Assembly (NCBI RefSeq): GCF_001649575.2
Contig: NC_051443.1
Span: forward strand, 19,696,777-19,760,776
Length of the DNA: 64,000 nucleotides
Origin: Kryptolebias marmoratus
Taxonomy: Eukaryota; Chordata; Actinopteri; Cyprinodontiformes; Rivulidae
Direction of reading: 5' to 3'
The position numbers and the translations under genes were made by a program. The notes beneath the pieces are model-generated. The model saw nothing but the letters and a program-made list of their open reading frames with translations. It searched no databases and was not told where the DNA came from. Shown piece by piece: positions 37,476 through 51,760 of the stretch. Every line of letters begins with the position of its first letter. The first letter of the stretch is position 1.

Positions 37476-40400
37476 TCTAAGATGGTATTTAGTCCATGTT
37501 TCCTTTTGCTTTACAGATTATTCTCTTGATTGAGAAGTGTATTGCAAATCTGAGTATAAAAATATCCTATATTCCTATACAGTGTGTGTGACCTGCCGTC
37601 ACGCCTCACTCATATTTTTAACCTTATCTGTGAACGAGAAAGAGACATGGAGACAGGTACTTTATGAGTGCATGTCTGTGCATCTCTTCTTCAATGAGAA
37701 GGTGAATTAAAACTTGATGTATTGAAAATGAAGGACTGGTTCTTTACTGCTCTAAGAGCTGAACTCATATTTGCTGACATTTAATCCAAGAAGACATTGC
37801 TTATCTTAGGTCAGTGAGGATCACTAACCTATTTTGGAAAAGTAAAATGTCAGAATTATGGCAGAGAAAATAATTTATTCATGTTTTATGTCTCTCTAGG
37901 TCTCAGTGTGGGCAAAATCTTAGCAAAGCATTTGGTACAAACCTTTGCTCATGTCTCCAAAATGTAGACAGCTCACAAATCAGGGTTTTAAAATGTGTCT
38001 TATGGCAACTGCTACAACACATATTTTCTATAAAGTATGAAAAAGATAGTAGAGAAGGGATAAAACCATGAAAAACATTCAAGAAAAATCACAAAACAGC
38101 AATTTCTTGCATAGAATTGGTCTGACTCCATCTAGTAAATCCTGTGAGCCACTTTTAGCTAAGTCAACAGTGTTTACATGTAAAATTGTTTTGTCACAAA
38201 CATTTATGTCATCAAAAAGTGATCACATAGCAAAGAGTAAACCTGTGTCAGCATAATTAAATGAGTGAAATGGCTACAACTTGTACAGTTGTTAAAATGT
38301 TATTTTAAGGCTATGACATTTTGTTAAGTTAATCTATGTAGCAAATATCTGTTCAGTCACGAGATCAGTATAGTTAGAAATTGATAACAGTGTCTTTAAA
38401 ATCTTCTGACTTCAAAGCTATAACATGTAACTGACTATAAATCTGCTACAATCATCTGAAAGTCAGTCATTGTTTTTTTTAACTAACTGCTGCTGAGAGT
38501 AACTTAGTTAAACTTGTAGTCCTCTTTGCTTTGCTTTTTGTTTTATTTCTGGAAACAGTTTTCTTTTGAAATCAAAACTTTGCATTGCTTGGCATTTGTT
38601 GTACTTTAGCCAGATATATTTGGAATAATACTAAAAACAAAAGTTGTATCTTGAGATTGAGTGATGTGGTTTCACATTAACAGTATAAATTTCCGCCCAT
38701 TTCTGCTTTTGCCCAACACTTAGCTGGCCTTTTTGATGCAGCTAAAACAGATTTCCAAACAGAAAATAGAAAAGCTGGCTGAGGTATAATGGCCTCATTT
38801 GTTTAAATGAAGTACGCCAATGGCTCAAAATTAAAGTGGCAGTGATTTACTGATGTGAAATTGAAAGTTCTATTTTAAGTTCTGACTTCTACTTAGTGAC
38901 ATCTATGAACACACATCAATGTTTTTCTCTACAGTACCTCTTTATAAAGTGGTGCTTTTTGTCTTCTCGGAACTAAAAAAATACTTGATATCTGAATTTA
39001 TTTCAAACAGAGAACACTGAAACAAACAAGTGTTTTAACAAACACTTTTAAGATATACAAACAGATCCCCTTTTTACTCATAAAGTACCAGCTGTTTGTA
39101 TCTATTGCTGTAGAGTACTTTATATACTGCATGTGTATGCATAAATATAGGCAAACTACAGAAGTGCATCAATGAGACAATCAGCACATTTTTTCATATA
39201 AATGAATTTTCATGCATATATCCTGGTGTTTGTGTATTTGTATGCACATGATCCACCAGCAAATATGTGCCAAATCACAAACTCACATTAATCATTACTT
39301 GTTTTGAGTGAGCTTTTCCCCATGATGGACTCATTTCGCATTTGACAGTGAGCAAAACCTGCCAGGGGCATTAAAAGTTCCTCCTCCTCCTCACATCCTT
39401 CAACATTCTTCTTCATTACATTGCCACAACACCACAAACATGACCTGCACCAATAAAATGTTCCATTAATTTTATCACAGCTCAGAATAAATTCCCTGCA
39501 AATCCTTGTGCCGAGGCAAGGATTCAACACTGTACTATTGCCGGCCTAAATTATCATACAAAGGAAATAAAGACGTAGATTTCTTTATTTTTTGCAGCCC
39601 CCCCCCTCCACATCAGACACTTGTGCACAAAAAAAACACAGCTGCATCAAAGCAGGAAATTAATTTATTTGCTGCTCTGCTTTATTCAGTCACCACATGC
39701 AGTCCCCCAAGTTTTATGAAGACACAAGTTATAATTAGTCTACAAAGACTCACTGAATATTCAGTGGTCCAGATCTACTGTCTCGTTTTATCACAATACA
39801 CATGAAAAAAGATGAGCATGTACAAGTTTAGGGCTGAGTTTTGATTAGCCAAGCCAAACGCTGTGCTGCGCAGAAACAGATTAGTAAATATAATGAAAAT
39901 AGATGATAATATATTCAACTTACTTTCACACTGTGCTTTGAAGGATGACCCATCCATATGTATTACATCACTAATGATAAATAATGACCTTGTTCGACGA
40001 TAGTGTTATATTTAATGCCATATTAGTTTAAGCCAATTTGAACCCCATTGTCACATTACGAGTCTTTCAAAAGTCTTTGTGCTTTTAAGATTATCAGCCA
40101 ATTATTTTTGTGATTTTTGTGTGTGAGTTATTTAAGAAAAGAAGCAGGCTTTACATTAGACTGGAGAGAATTTCTCCATGTTAACACTGAGCTGCAGCAG
40201 CGATCCGACCACACGGAGCACAACAGGCACTTGTGCCTCAATCTCAGTGGTCCTTGTCAGTCTAATGCTGCCAACAGACTGTGTGCCCGTAGTTTTGTCC
40301 CAGCTCCCATCTATGGGAAAGTGCATAGGGATTATAGACAGAATACTCCATCCACAGCAGGAGCTTAAACTTCACAACACAGGTCCAATTCCCATTGAGA

Positions 40401-42049
40401 AGACTGTAATACCCTACCTGCAGAGCTAGATAAGCCCTCAATCCTTCCTTTTATTTCTGCTTCTATTATTTCATATCACTGAAAAAAATGGACAAAAAAT
40501 ATTGATTAAAAAAAATCTCCATGCAAATAAAAATATGGAGGGAATTTATAATGCAAATATTTGTGTTCCATCATGTAAGGTAAAGTGTTCATTTTCAATA
40601 AGTTGCTGTCATGGATGGTGTGATGGTGCAGCGTTAGACTGACAGTAATAAAAATGACATTAATGATTGATAGTTTTGCCTCCAAATTATGTTTTCCAGA
40701 TAGATTAACTGCATATAAAAAAGTTAATTAAGCAAATAAAGACACTCAAGTTCTACCATTGAGAAGGAAACACTTTCAATCATAAAAACAAAAGCATAAA
40801 AAGGAAACTCACAATATATTTTAAATTTCAGAATGGAGTGCATCCAGTTCATTTGCTTAAGTAATAATCAATCAAACAGGTACTTTGTTAATTAAAAACT
40901 TAAAAAACCTAACGTGGTTTACCCCAAAATCAATGCTTCCCAGCAGACACGATGAGTGAAGCATCCAACACAAAAATTTTAGTGTTTTGACATTACACAG
41001 CTGATATGGTCTAAAAATACTGTTTGTATCTACCAGAGAGGCCTTTGATCTGCTTTCCAACCCACTTGATTAACCAGCTAGACCTATTACAAAACCATGA
41101 GTGTGTTTAATATAGCAAAGTGAGCCATAAATTTAAAAGCAGCATAGTGTGATTTCTCCCAGCTTTGAAGAGCAGGCACAACTTTCCCAGCATACAGTGC
41201 TGCGCCAGTGGAAAGTCAGCCAGGAAGTGTCGGGTCATCAGAATGCTGTTATTGTGCTACTTGCCGAGAAAGAGTTAATCAGGATGGAGCACAAAAACCT
41301 TCACTAAATGTAAATCCAATATAATGAGTTCACCATAGTATAATTTAATCATATCTACATATGAAAGAAGCTCTGCCCTGTAGAGCATCACGATGGAACT
41401 GATAGTAATTAACTTTACAGACTTAAGGTACCCTCGCTTCAGAGAGAAAACAATCCCAGATTGGTAAGATAAAAATGTGCTGCACGTTCTCTGTGACTAC
41501 ACATGCCAACCAAATCAAATGGAAAAACATTTTTAAATGAGTAGACTACAACAGGCAAATGAGTTGATGCACAAGCTTCAATATATCAATGTATTTTTCT
41601 ATTCCAGGTTTCTACTGTTTTCTGAAAGATGATTTGGGTTTTATTCTTTTCAGGCTCACATAGTTCATTCATTGTATTCTTAGATGCTACATAATTCATT
41701 TATTACTGACTTGCTTTATTGTACATCCAAATTTGTTATGAAATTTTTATGTATAGATAAAGGTCTTTTTATTATTCCTTTTAGATTAGCACTGAAGCGT
41801 GTTTTATTATTTTTTTTAAAAAGTTACTAGATGTTTTGTTCTCCCCAATGGTATTTGAAAGCAGAAGTTCTTTTAGTGATTGCTGATTTTGAGTGAGAAC
41901 CAAAAGAAAGTTTACCATCTTTTTGGTTTGGGGGTTGTTAATCACAAGAAAGCCCTGACCTAAGTTTTTTTTTTTGTCACAAATGTCATGTAAAAGATGT
42001 AGGTCACATGTCAAAACTGAATCTAATTAGAAATTGCTTTAAACCACAA
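37476..42049. other. long intron 1 stretch without recognised elements
   Basis: AT-rich. 39280-39540 and 40150-40430 are more complex patches. No gene or named repeat seen. Confidence 0.4.
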
Positions 42050-42450
42050 TGCCAAAGATGGCCACTAGGTGATGCTCCAGCCATCGGCCATTAAAAAAAA
42101 ATTAGACAACTGACAGGAACCCAAAAGTCGAAACCAAAACTGGACGAGTGTCCTCGCAGACTAGTTGCAGTACAATTTTAGTCCCTCTTCCTGCATGTCA
42201 ATGAATGGGACATTGCTCTTGTTAAAAAATAAAATACACTTTCAGACAATTTTTTTTCAGGTGTTAACTCTTGTCGTTTTGCAAAATTCTTACCTGCTGT
42301 CATATGTTCAAATATTATTTTTTCTAATACATTTAGCTGTAATTAGTTATTTCGAGCTTAAAGGAAACACACCATGACTGTGTGCGGGGTGTAGGCAGGA
42401 CCTTCATCCCCACATCCCGACACAGACCCTGGTTCCAAAAGTACAATAAA
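42050..42450 (+). repeat. dispersed repeat family B, copy 2
   Basis: The better preserved of two copies; ordered similarity with 22050-22365 as described there. It begins with GGCCACTAGGTGATGCTCC, a phrase often seen in fish dispersed repeats. Confidence 0.75.
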
Positions 42451-45272
42451 CCAGTGCCAGTGGCGTAGCCAGAAATGTTTTTATAGGTTGGCCTGATTGA
42501 AAGTGGATGGGCCACAAAATTTACTAAAGCTTTTAGGAAATGTTTTCTATTAGATTGAATGAATCTTAACATTAAGCATTAAACAACCACCCTCCTGAGC
42601 AACACCATAAACAGTTTTGTTTTGTTTTATTTTACGATTGATGGCTCCAAAGCAAAAGAATCCTTTTTTTTAAACTATATATATATATATAATTTTTTTC
42701 TTCATGTTGTGCTTTAACTACATTTTTTTCATCCTAATTTGGCAACTTCTGGCTCCAAAAAGAAGACTTGAAACAGACTTGAAACAGACCTCTGGTTTTC
42801 CACAAGCCCAGAAACATGGGCTTGTAAGCACAAAAATGCAGACTTTCAAGGATTTTAATAAAAGAGAATGAGAAACACAACATATCGGAAAATGAAGCAG
42901 AAAGTATCACTCCTCTAATTAAATGTCTAATTCACACGGGCCATACTAACATTGCTATTACCAAATTAACTAGTTAGTTAAGTAATTACTTACATTACTC
43001 TGTTCTTTTAAACTATGCTACCTGCTGATTTGAAAACTCTCAAGAGAACAATTCCCGTCTACAAGCCAATTAATGCTGAGTGTGTGGAGGTGCTCTCCAA
43101 TGTGAGCGACGACAACAGGATGCCTTTCTGTTGTGAGTGCTTCATCGCTTTCATAAAATTCCAGACAAAATCTAAACTTTTTGAATCAAATAGAGTCGAT
43201 GTGATATAAATCCTGTTTAAGGCTTTCCAGATATGCAAAGGTGCAGCACTGTGCAAATATTACTTCCAGGAATCAAGCTTTCTTTTCTTTCTTTTTTTTA
43301 CCTGGTCCAAAGCAATAGTTTTCTAAGCTTTTTGAAGATCATTTGAAGTTTTTCTTTTTGCATTCTTGCTTATTTTTGCCACTTTTAGTCCTTGTACTAA
43401 ATCATATTTGCATTAGTGTGTTATTATTTATTGTTTGTTCAGCATTTTTACACTGATCTAAAAGCAAAAATTGGGACATCAAGCTTAAAAAACAGTGCTT
43501 GACAGAAACTACAAAAATTAATTGTAATTATTTAAGGAACATGTTATTAATATTGACAGATATAGATTTTTATTTTTCAGTTAATCAATACCAGTCTTCC
43601 AGAATAATGAAAATGGAGCAAATAAAACCCACACAGACAAAAAAATAAGAATTTCAGCTGGAGAAAATGAAAGTGGCAAGAGAAATCACACTTCAGGCAC
43701 TGAGTGTCAAGACAAAATATAACTCCAGCTTTCTACCTCATTGCTTACCTAAATAGAATTGCCATGTGTCCCACATTCTTTGGAAAGTAAGTAGTGTCCC
43801 CCCCTCTGAATTCATGGAGATTACACACACACACTGGCTCAGAGAGTCCCAATTACCTACTGGAAAATGCTGGCACCAAAGACGCCCCAGACCATTACCA
43901 AGAGCCCACACAAGGCTCACTCACTCAGTTTGATGCCCACAGCGAAACAAAGGGGATTTCACGTCTCTCTTTAAATCCTTTGGCTTTGGATACATCTATG
44001 CTCCCCCTATATGGACCTTTTAAGAACTGGTTTATCCTCTATTACTGCAGCATTGTGCTCAGATCCGGCCCTGGGCATGCTCACAGCTGCACAGCAGGCT
44101 ATTCCGTTCAAGAGGGAAACTGGGACAAGATGACTAAATAAGACAAATCGTGAAATTACAGTTACTGCCTTGGATAGGGAGCATACACGTGCAAAGCATA
44201 GATTAAAGCATTCAAAACACACATTACTGCCTATGATTAGATATAAAGGCTAAACTGATCAATCAGTTTGCCAAGGCCTTTAAATCAGCTAACTGGCAAA
44301 GGTTGGCACGATGTCCAGATGAGTAAAAAGCCTCAATAATAATATGGCATATAACAAAATCTCATTACAATATCAAACTGCAATGTGACAACTGGTATCT
44401 TCTTTAATTCATCTTTCCAGGCAGTAGATTGGCCACTCCTCGCTGTGTTGGGATTGATTTTGGCGAGAATGTATGCTGGTGAATTTGGTTATCCAAGGTA
44501 ATTGAATTCTAAAGAGAAGGAAAGGCCACAGATGGTGGCAGGGTAAAAGTAATGAGATCATGAAAACAGACTGGTGGATGCAATAAACAGAGTAGAAATA
44601 TAGATCTTAGCGTGGATAGCAAAAGTAAAGCATGACGTGCAGGTCATCAGATTCCACCAGGAGAAGCCTCTACAGCTCTAAGCATAAAGTAGGAGATCTT
44701 ACCAGGGAAAAAACCCTTCCTTTCTTAAAATGTGTAGCAAGTATAATAAATTTACTATCACATCAGAATAAAACCAAATGATGAACTTAACCTAAACATG
44801 GCACACTGACTGGATAAACTGAGAATAATTATGCTAATTCAAAAAGGAAAAATATTGTCTTATAATTATTTTTGATTCAGTATTAGTTCCACATCCAACA
44901 ATTACAGATATATTTTTAGATAGTTATGTGGGATAAGTGATACCTCTTTACTGTATACTAAATTGGAAGATTAAGTGATATTGCTTAGCATTAGCTTGGC
45001 AATGATACAGAACACAGGGTGGAAATGCTAGCCTGGATTTTTCTGAGGGTAACATAATCCGACTAACAGCTCTTTTAAATCTCAGATCATTGAATTCTAA
45101 TGGACTCCATCACTGCCACTACAAAAGTGGTTGAAAAGTCAAAAAATATTGACTTCCAATCATCTTTTACTTGACTTCATCTGAAAACTTCATGTGCTTT
45201 AGGAAAGATAGAAGAAGATAATTCTGAGCACTTACCCGTTTTTAGTACTACAAATTAGAGTTAAAGAATTTC
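42451..45272. other. intron 1 stretch without recognised elements
   Basis: Includes a short (AT)n at 42674-42690 and a 13-base doublet (GACTTGAAACAGA) at 42765-42790. A more complex patch at 43790-44130. No gene supported. Confidence 0.4.
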
Positions 45273-45861
45273 TGTCATGGATTGAAGTATTTTTGAGGTT
45301 TTATGCATTAGGTTCATTGTTTTGTGTTTCTGTAATTATGTTCTATTTCTTGTTTATTCTCTGTTCAGTTAGGTTCTTGTGTAGTTTTATTTTCTGTCTC
45401 TTGTCACTCTGGCATTCTGGTTTTCTTGGTGATTCTGTTTTGTTTCAGTTTTCTCATGTGTTTCCTGTGTCACTTTTCACTTTTCACCTGCCCTCTTCTG
45501 TGTAATTCTCTGGTCTGCCTGTCACGCCCACTTCACCTATTCCTCATTATGTCCCAGCTGTAACCCATTTCCCACTGACACTCAGTTCTTTAAAACCAGT
45601 TCCTTTTTATTCATGCTTTGCTAGATAATTCCTTTCCGTTCGCTCATTCTTCCTGGTTGCCCGTGTCTCTGTGTGTTTGTCCATGCCACGTTCATGCTCC
45701 TTATGGTTTTGCTCCTCGTTGTTGTGGTAAGTTTTTGTCATTTAATTTTTTTGTTGCCACGTCAGCTTTTGTTTTGTTTTCTTTTTTAAAAAAAAGAAAT
45801 TAGTTTTATGTTTTCTAAACCATGAGTCTGCGTATTGGGTTTGCCTCACTCGGCCATAACA
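45273..45861 (+). mobile_element. solo-LTR-like element 1
   Basis: 589 bp, ends TGTCATGG ... CCATAACA (TG...CA, inverted ends 7 of 8), flanked on both sides by ATTTC (45268-45272 and 45862-45866), a 5-bp target duplication. It has a TTTAAAA core-promoter-like box and is C/T-rich. These are the features of a solo LTR left by recombination of an LTR retrotransposon; related to 61101-61548. No internal coding region. The clade (for example Gypsy-like) is an inference from the 5-bp duplication. Confidence 0.75.
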
Positions 45862-45866
45862 ATTTC

Positions 45867-48057
45867 AGCATTACACACACACACAAAAGTAATTTGTGGT
45901 TTTCTTTGTATCCTACTTTATTATGACACTTTGAAGAAAACTCACAATAAAGCTCACTATCTAATCTTTTCTTCTTAAATTGGTTTGTAATTTTTCTTTT
46001 GGTTGTCTAATTAACTTTGTTTTTTGGGGAAGTTTTTTGTAGAAGAACTTAATCTTGAAAAGAAAAAGACAAAAAAAAAAAAAAACAAGCCAAGAGGGAA
46101 GGAGACAAGCAGGAAAGAATGATGAAAGATGTAAAGGATATGGGAGTGTGGAGAGGGAACTGCAACATGAAAAAAATAAAGAAACTCTATATTGCATATG
46201 GCTATCCGCGATTTTGAATATTATGCCTCTGATTGCAGATTCAGGCTATAACAAAATAGAGAAACAGGCCTACACTTTCCATGTCAACATCACTTTTATA
46301 CACATCTCCACACACGCACACACACATACAGTGTTTAACTCCAAAACAGATTTTTCTCATTTCATGATGACATCTGGTCCACCACAGCACAGATTGCAAT
46401 TTTCTGTCCTGACAGGGCCCACCAACTAGCCATCAGCACATTTAACATTAACAAGAAATTGACCAATAACAGTTTCTTAAGGCTGCTCGCAATTTTGAGC
46501 GTCGGTCTGGCCTGAAGCCCGCAGATAGATCAATATCTTTGTCTCATTCTCCAGGCCAATATATCACAGATCCAGGTAAAACATGTACAGCCACTGAAAT
46601 CAGATCCTTATATAAAACAGTGCTTGACCCTATATAACCTGTTTCTAACACAAATATGTACGCTAGTGAAATGTCAGGAAGCTATGATAAAACGTGCACA
46701 GCTGCCACATTAACACACAAAATGTGAACTGTCTCTGCTTGAGTTGATATCGGATCTTAAAATTTACACACACAAGTGCACATTTCTGATAATCTAAGGC
46801 AAATATTACACATTCATTAAGTCTGAAATGTGCAGAAACTATTTCAATCTATTTATCACTATGGTTGAACTATTCTGAGCCTCACTTGGCTTATTACTTG
46901 AAAGTATTAGTATCCACGGCATACAGATATAGGTTTTGGAAGATGGAAGTCCAACTGCTAATACATTTTCTTATTGGATGGAGCTTTCCCTTATGTTTAC
47001 CTCTCTTGAGGCAGTGTTGCTGAAAATTGGTAGGGGAATTGAGTCCTGCTTTGGGGACACATTCCTAAAGGTGTTGAATAGTTTTCCCTCAGGTTTCAAT
47101 TCATTGTGTCTATTAAGTTTGAAATTAAAATTCCTCTCTCAGTCTATGGAGGCTTTCTTTTCTTTCTCGTGGTGTTGTTGTGCCAGGTTGAACTTTTCAA
47201 CAGTCTCCCCCCACCACCACGTCTCCACTCTCACCCACCGCCAATTTTTAACATTTGATGAACTGGGTGGCAAATCAGATAATGAGGAGCAGCTCCTCAC
47301 CAAAGTCAGACATTGAGATAAAGTGGGCAATAATGAGACAACTAGACAGAAAGTACGAAAAGCTGAATAATCTGACTCCAGAGGCTCACAGAGTCTGAGA
47401 AAAAAAACTTTAAGACAGAGCTGCCCATCTGGAACATTGCCACTGTTACAAATTGTGTTTCCCAGTTGGACAGGGAAAAAAAAGAAAGAAAGAAAGGGAA
47501 AAAAAAATAGCAATAGCTTCCTTTTCTGACCTGCGCAGATAACGCCAATACCAGATTCCCATCACCTGTGTCATCATCTTTTCCTCAGCACTTGCAGCAT
47601 CCACACACAAAAACTAGCACAAAATGACAGAACTATCTTCAGAGGGCGAGAAAAAAGGTTATTGGCTTTCTCTGACAACTTATTGCAAAACTTATTGCAC
47701 TACTTTTTTGTAAGGTGATGCAGTGTAGGAACACCTCAGCATGGGGTTTGAAGCCCAAGCGACAAACTCATGAAACAAAAAAGCCCGTATTGTACCTCCG
47801 TGGTCTCGTGGGACAAAAGCTGACGGAGCAAGATAAATATGTGATCTCTCTCTGTCAATCTTTCACACAGGAAGAGCCAACAGTGTTGTTAACATTCTCT
47901 CTGCTCTGATTGCGTAGGTTCATTCTCATTTCCTTCTGATTTTCTGTGCGCGCGCCGAATCTTCTGTTAGTTATGCTAATTGCCTCTAGACCCCCCACAG
48001 AATATGATCCTTTCCCAGTTGGATGGCTGTGAAGCTGTTTGCCCAAGGAGATGAGTC

Positions 48058-48098
<41 letters not shown>

Positions 48099-51000
48099 AC
48101 AGTGCACAGATACAATGTGCTGAAAATCTTTAATGATGCTGTGCACATGCATTTGTGTGTGATTATGTGTGTCTGTGGACTGAATTCCCAATTTTCCCAA
48201 CACTCAAAGATAAGAATGAAAAAATATTTCCTCTGAATGCTGTCACATATCGGTTATTCTTCCTTTAATTCTTTGTGTGTTTGATCGTATTAGTAAAGCA
48301 AAACCTGTGGGAAAAGAGAATCAGTCTTCTCAAGCTGTTTTCCCTCAGTGAATTACATCTTATGAATTCAAAAAAAGTAGGTGACAATGGCTTACCACTG
48401 AAGAAATCATGAAAAAGGTAAAAAATAGCTTCATGCCATGTTGCCTAAAGACCCCTAGTTTTCCAAGTTATGAAGTTTTACACAGATTCAAGTTCAACAT
48501 TTGGTTCAATTATGACTTATTTGATCAAGACTGTATGGATACAAAGACAAATTTAGTCTTTCAAAAACTTCACCCCATAAAATTCATCTCTACTCTGTGC
48601 AACTTTTTCTTGTACACAAATACTGAGTGTGTGTACAAGTAACATATCGCTGAAAAGCTGATATTCTTGGGATTCATTTGATAAAAAAGAAATTAGTATA
48701 CTGTGTCAAAAGCAGATAGAATCAACACTTGGAAAAATCTAAACAAAAAACCATCATTATTGTCTTCAGGTAATTCATTTATTCAGACAAAAAAGGGTTT
48801 TCTATTAAATGTTTTATTTCCTGACAAGTCAATTCAGCAAAAAGAATTAGCTAAAATATATTTACTCAATATATTCCTAGAAATAGGCTAATTGTTTTGT
48901 TGTGAGTTTCAGAGTCTGACAACCTCTTTTAAGTCCAGTTTGCAAGAAGAAAATATAATTTTTAAAGTAGTCCTTAGCACAACATCCTACTTGTTACCAC
49001 ATGCAGCAGGCATGACATTACAATAGCCAATTAAGTATTTCTGCCATCTAAGCCTTGAATAGATTTCAATTAACTTTTGGTATGCCATGGATAACAGTAT
49101 TAGGCACTTTTTTTTCTTGTTTTGGAAAAGAATGCTGCACATTTTTTGTCTCATACTTTTGGGTTTCTTAATTATTTATGTAAAAATTCTACCGTACAAA
49201 GCGGAGAATAAAACTAGGCACATTTTATGCCTGATTCACCAAAAAATTATGCAGCTTTTGTGCCCACTAAATTGGACCAATTCAAAACTTGTGAACTAGT
49301 TTTTTTCACAAACAGTAACATGCACCTTAAACTGTGCTACCACCCAATTATGGGTTGCCAGCCCATATATATATGAAACCAGCACGCATATATAAAAGTT
49401 ACTGTTGTTGCAAAGCACGTCAAAATTCTCAAAGGCCAGTGCTGTTTGCTACATGCAGTTAGAGGGAAATTCAGAGTTGGTGGTAATTACAACCCAGGAG
49501 AAAAAAAGACGAAGGAGGAGGAGTGACCTGCTGCACTGTTGCTTTTACAAAAAGAGGACATGCTTGTCATGGAAGGTGTATTTCAACATCTCGTTCAATA
49601 ATGCTTTTAGTTTATAATAAATTGTCCAAAAATGTGTGAAAAATATTACTGTTGCTGTTGTACAATAGGGACTTCAAACCTAGTAGTGTCTATAAGTTTA
49701 CAACATGTTATTTTTATTTACCTCAAGATATAGGCTATGCCTTGCATGATGCAATTGGGGCACACTGAGAATAATAGCTCGATAGTCAGGCGTCACATTG
49801 AGAAAGTGGGGGATCCTGACCCTCCCTGTGGGGAAAAGAGGACATAACGAGCACTCCTTGGTTCATAGTAAAAAAAAAAAAAAAGTATTTACTAAGTGAC
49901 AACAACTGGATGTAATGACAGTCAAGAAACAAAATGTTTTTTGTTTAATTTAACCTGCCAATAAATACCAAAATAATATATTTTTTGACAATATAATGAC
50001 TGTACATTGGGATGCATATATAACCTCTACATAGGGGCCTATTTCTTTTTATCTCAATGCACAGGCTTATAACTTCATTACTCTGTAGTTTGGGATTTAA
50101 AGAAATCTATCTGCAGCACTTACTTTCAGAAATGTCATCTAAAACATGACTACTCCCTGGTAAGATGTTGCTCTTGATGTTATGAGAAATGCTCTTGTTC
50201 CTCATTATTTAGGGACGTAGAGTTTTTTTGCCTGAGGGTGCCATATTTAGATTGTGCTAGGAGGAATACTATGGGATAAAAAAGAAAGCAAATTGTTCAT
50301 ATCTGCGAAACTTGAATGGCATGTTTGCACCTGAAACTCAGTAGCTTTATTTACTTTGCAAATTGTACGCTAAATGGAACAAACATTGTTGGTGAATGAT
50401 GCACAATTTTTCACACTAAAACCAGATTTTTCTTCAGGTCTTCTAAGCCACTAGTTAGATTTCCTCAATGTAGCTGAACAATACTTAATCTGTTAAGTCA
50501 CCAAGCCACATCAAATTTAGTTTTTGTATTGCATAGTCCATGACATTAACTGATGTCTCTAACTTACAAAAAGAAATTTAAAAAAAAGAAAAAAAATATG
50601 TGTTGCAACATTTTGTGCCTGATGCAGTTCATGGCAATCTCTTTTGAGGCAAAAAAAATACCTTTTCCCAAACGCTTTGCCTTTATGCTACAATGGCTCA
50701 GTATTGTTCAGATCAAAACAGAGGTGTGCTCCTGCTTGGGTTTGAAATTCAAATGCTCTTAGCATGTAGCACACGGATAAAAAAAAATTATGTAGCTAGG
50801 GACAAAAACAGCCTAAAATCCAATGAATTGATTTAAAGTCATTCATTGCCAAAAGATACTTAGAGTCAAAAGCCCTGAGCTGAGGTGCTTATCTGAATCA
50901 TCCAGACCCAACTCACACTGTTCTGTTTACTAAATGCCTGGATTTATTTTCCGACTGTTTCACTTAAGGTTTTTTCGTAACATACATATTCAAAGACATT

Positions 51001-51359
51001 AAAACAAACAACTCTGAATAATATGCCAGTAATAAATATTAAGCCTTTCTGCTTCATCAGCTGCAAAACTGTAAAGAACTTGACAGGAATGATTTTTCTA
51101 TGAGATCAAGAGAGGAGAAGGCACCTGAAGTACATACATTACAGTTAAATACACAAAGACTAAACAACACTAAAAATAAAAATAAAAACATGTGCACATG
51201 TTGATGCTTTGAGAGTTATAAATTGGCATCTGCATGTTGAAAGTAGAGAAAACAGGAGGAAATGTGTTTATCCTTCATTATCTACTCCTGTTTTACAACT
51301 ATGTTTTTAAATGGTAAATTGTGAAGGAATTGCATCTCTAAAGGACTTATGGCCACTTA
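45867..51359. other. long intron 1 stretch with microsatellites
   Basis: AT-rich. Holds CA tracts at 45873-45884 and 46310-46328, a purine-only GAAA-rich run at 47470-47507, and the long (GT)n at 48061. 46480-46580 is a complex patch. The 126-codon open frame at 46936-47316 is not recognisable. Confidence 0.4.
48061..48096 (+). repeat. (GT)18 microsatellite
   Basis: Uninterrupted 36-bp GT tract, likely polymorphic. Confidence 0.97.
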
Positions 51360-51531
51360 AAATACATTTATTCACCAATTAATATGTGCACTCACACACC
51401 AATTTGCAAACTTGGAGTTTAGTGTTGTGCCCTTGGATATTTAGACTCTGGGATGTAGAAGCAGGGATCAAACTGCCAAACTTCTGATTGACAAATGATC
51501 ACTCTTCCACATGAGCCACAGCTGGTCAATC
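51360..51531 (-). mobile_element. tRNA-derived SINE-like element, minus
   Basis: On the minus strand it has a box A-like TGTGGCTCATGTGGAAG and, about 35 bases on, a box B-like CAGTTTGATCCC, then CCAAGGGCACAACACTAAAC, a phrase common in fish SINE-like repeats. Diverged. Confidence 0.5.
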
Positions 51532-51589
51532 CTATTAAAAAAAATAAGATTTTTCTTTCATTTAATGAACCTTGAATGAGCAATTATGT

Positions 51590-51760
51590 TAGGGTGGCCA
51601 TGGTTCAGAGTAGAGATGACTTTCAGTTGAAAGGTTGGGGATTCGATCCTTAGACCTGCCACGTGTTAGAGTGAACTATAAAAAAACTGGAGCCTCCTTT
51701 GCTCTTGATGCGCTTATCTGTGTATGAGTAAGATTTTAAAAAGTGCTTTATAACCGAGTT
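51590..51760 (+). mobile_element. tRNA-derived SINE-like element, plus
   Basis: Box A-like TGGTTCAGAGTAGA near 51601, box B-like GGGGATTCGATCC at about 51637-51649, and a 3' end AAAAAGTGCTTTATAA resembling LINE-derived SINE tails. Confidence 0.55.

Noticed and set aside
46936..47316. 126-codon plus-strand open frame
   Set aside because: No recognised motif, overlapped by an equally long minus-strand frame rich in low-complexity Phe, no splice or promoter context.
48039..48236. Val-Cys repeat peptide
   Set aside because: Translation of the (GT)18 microsatellite.
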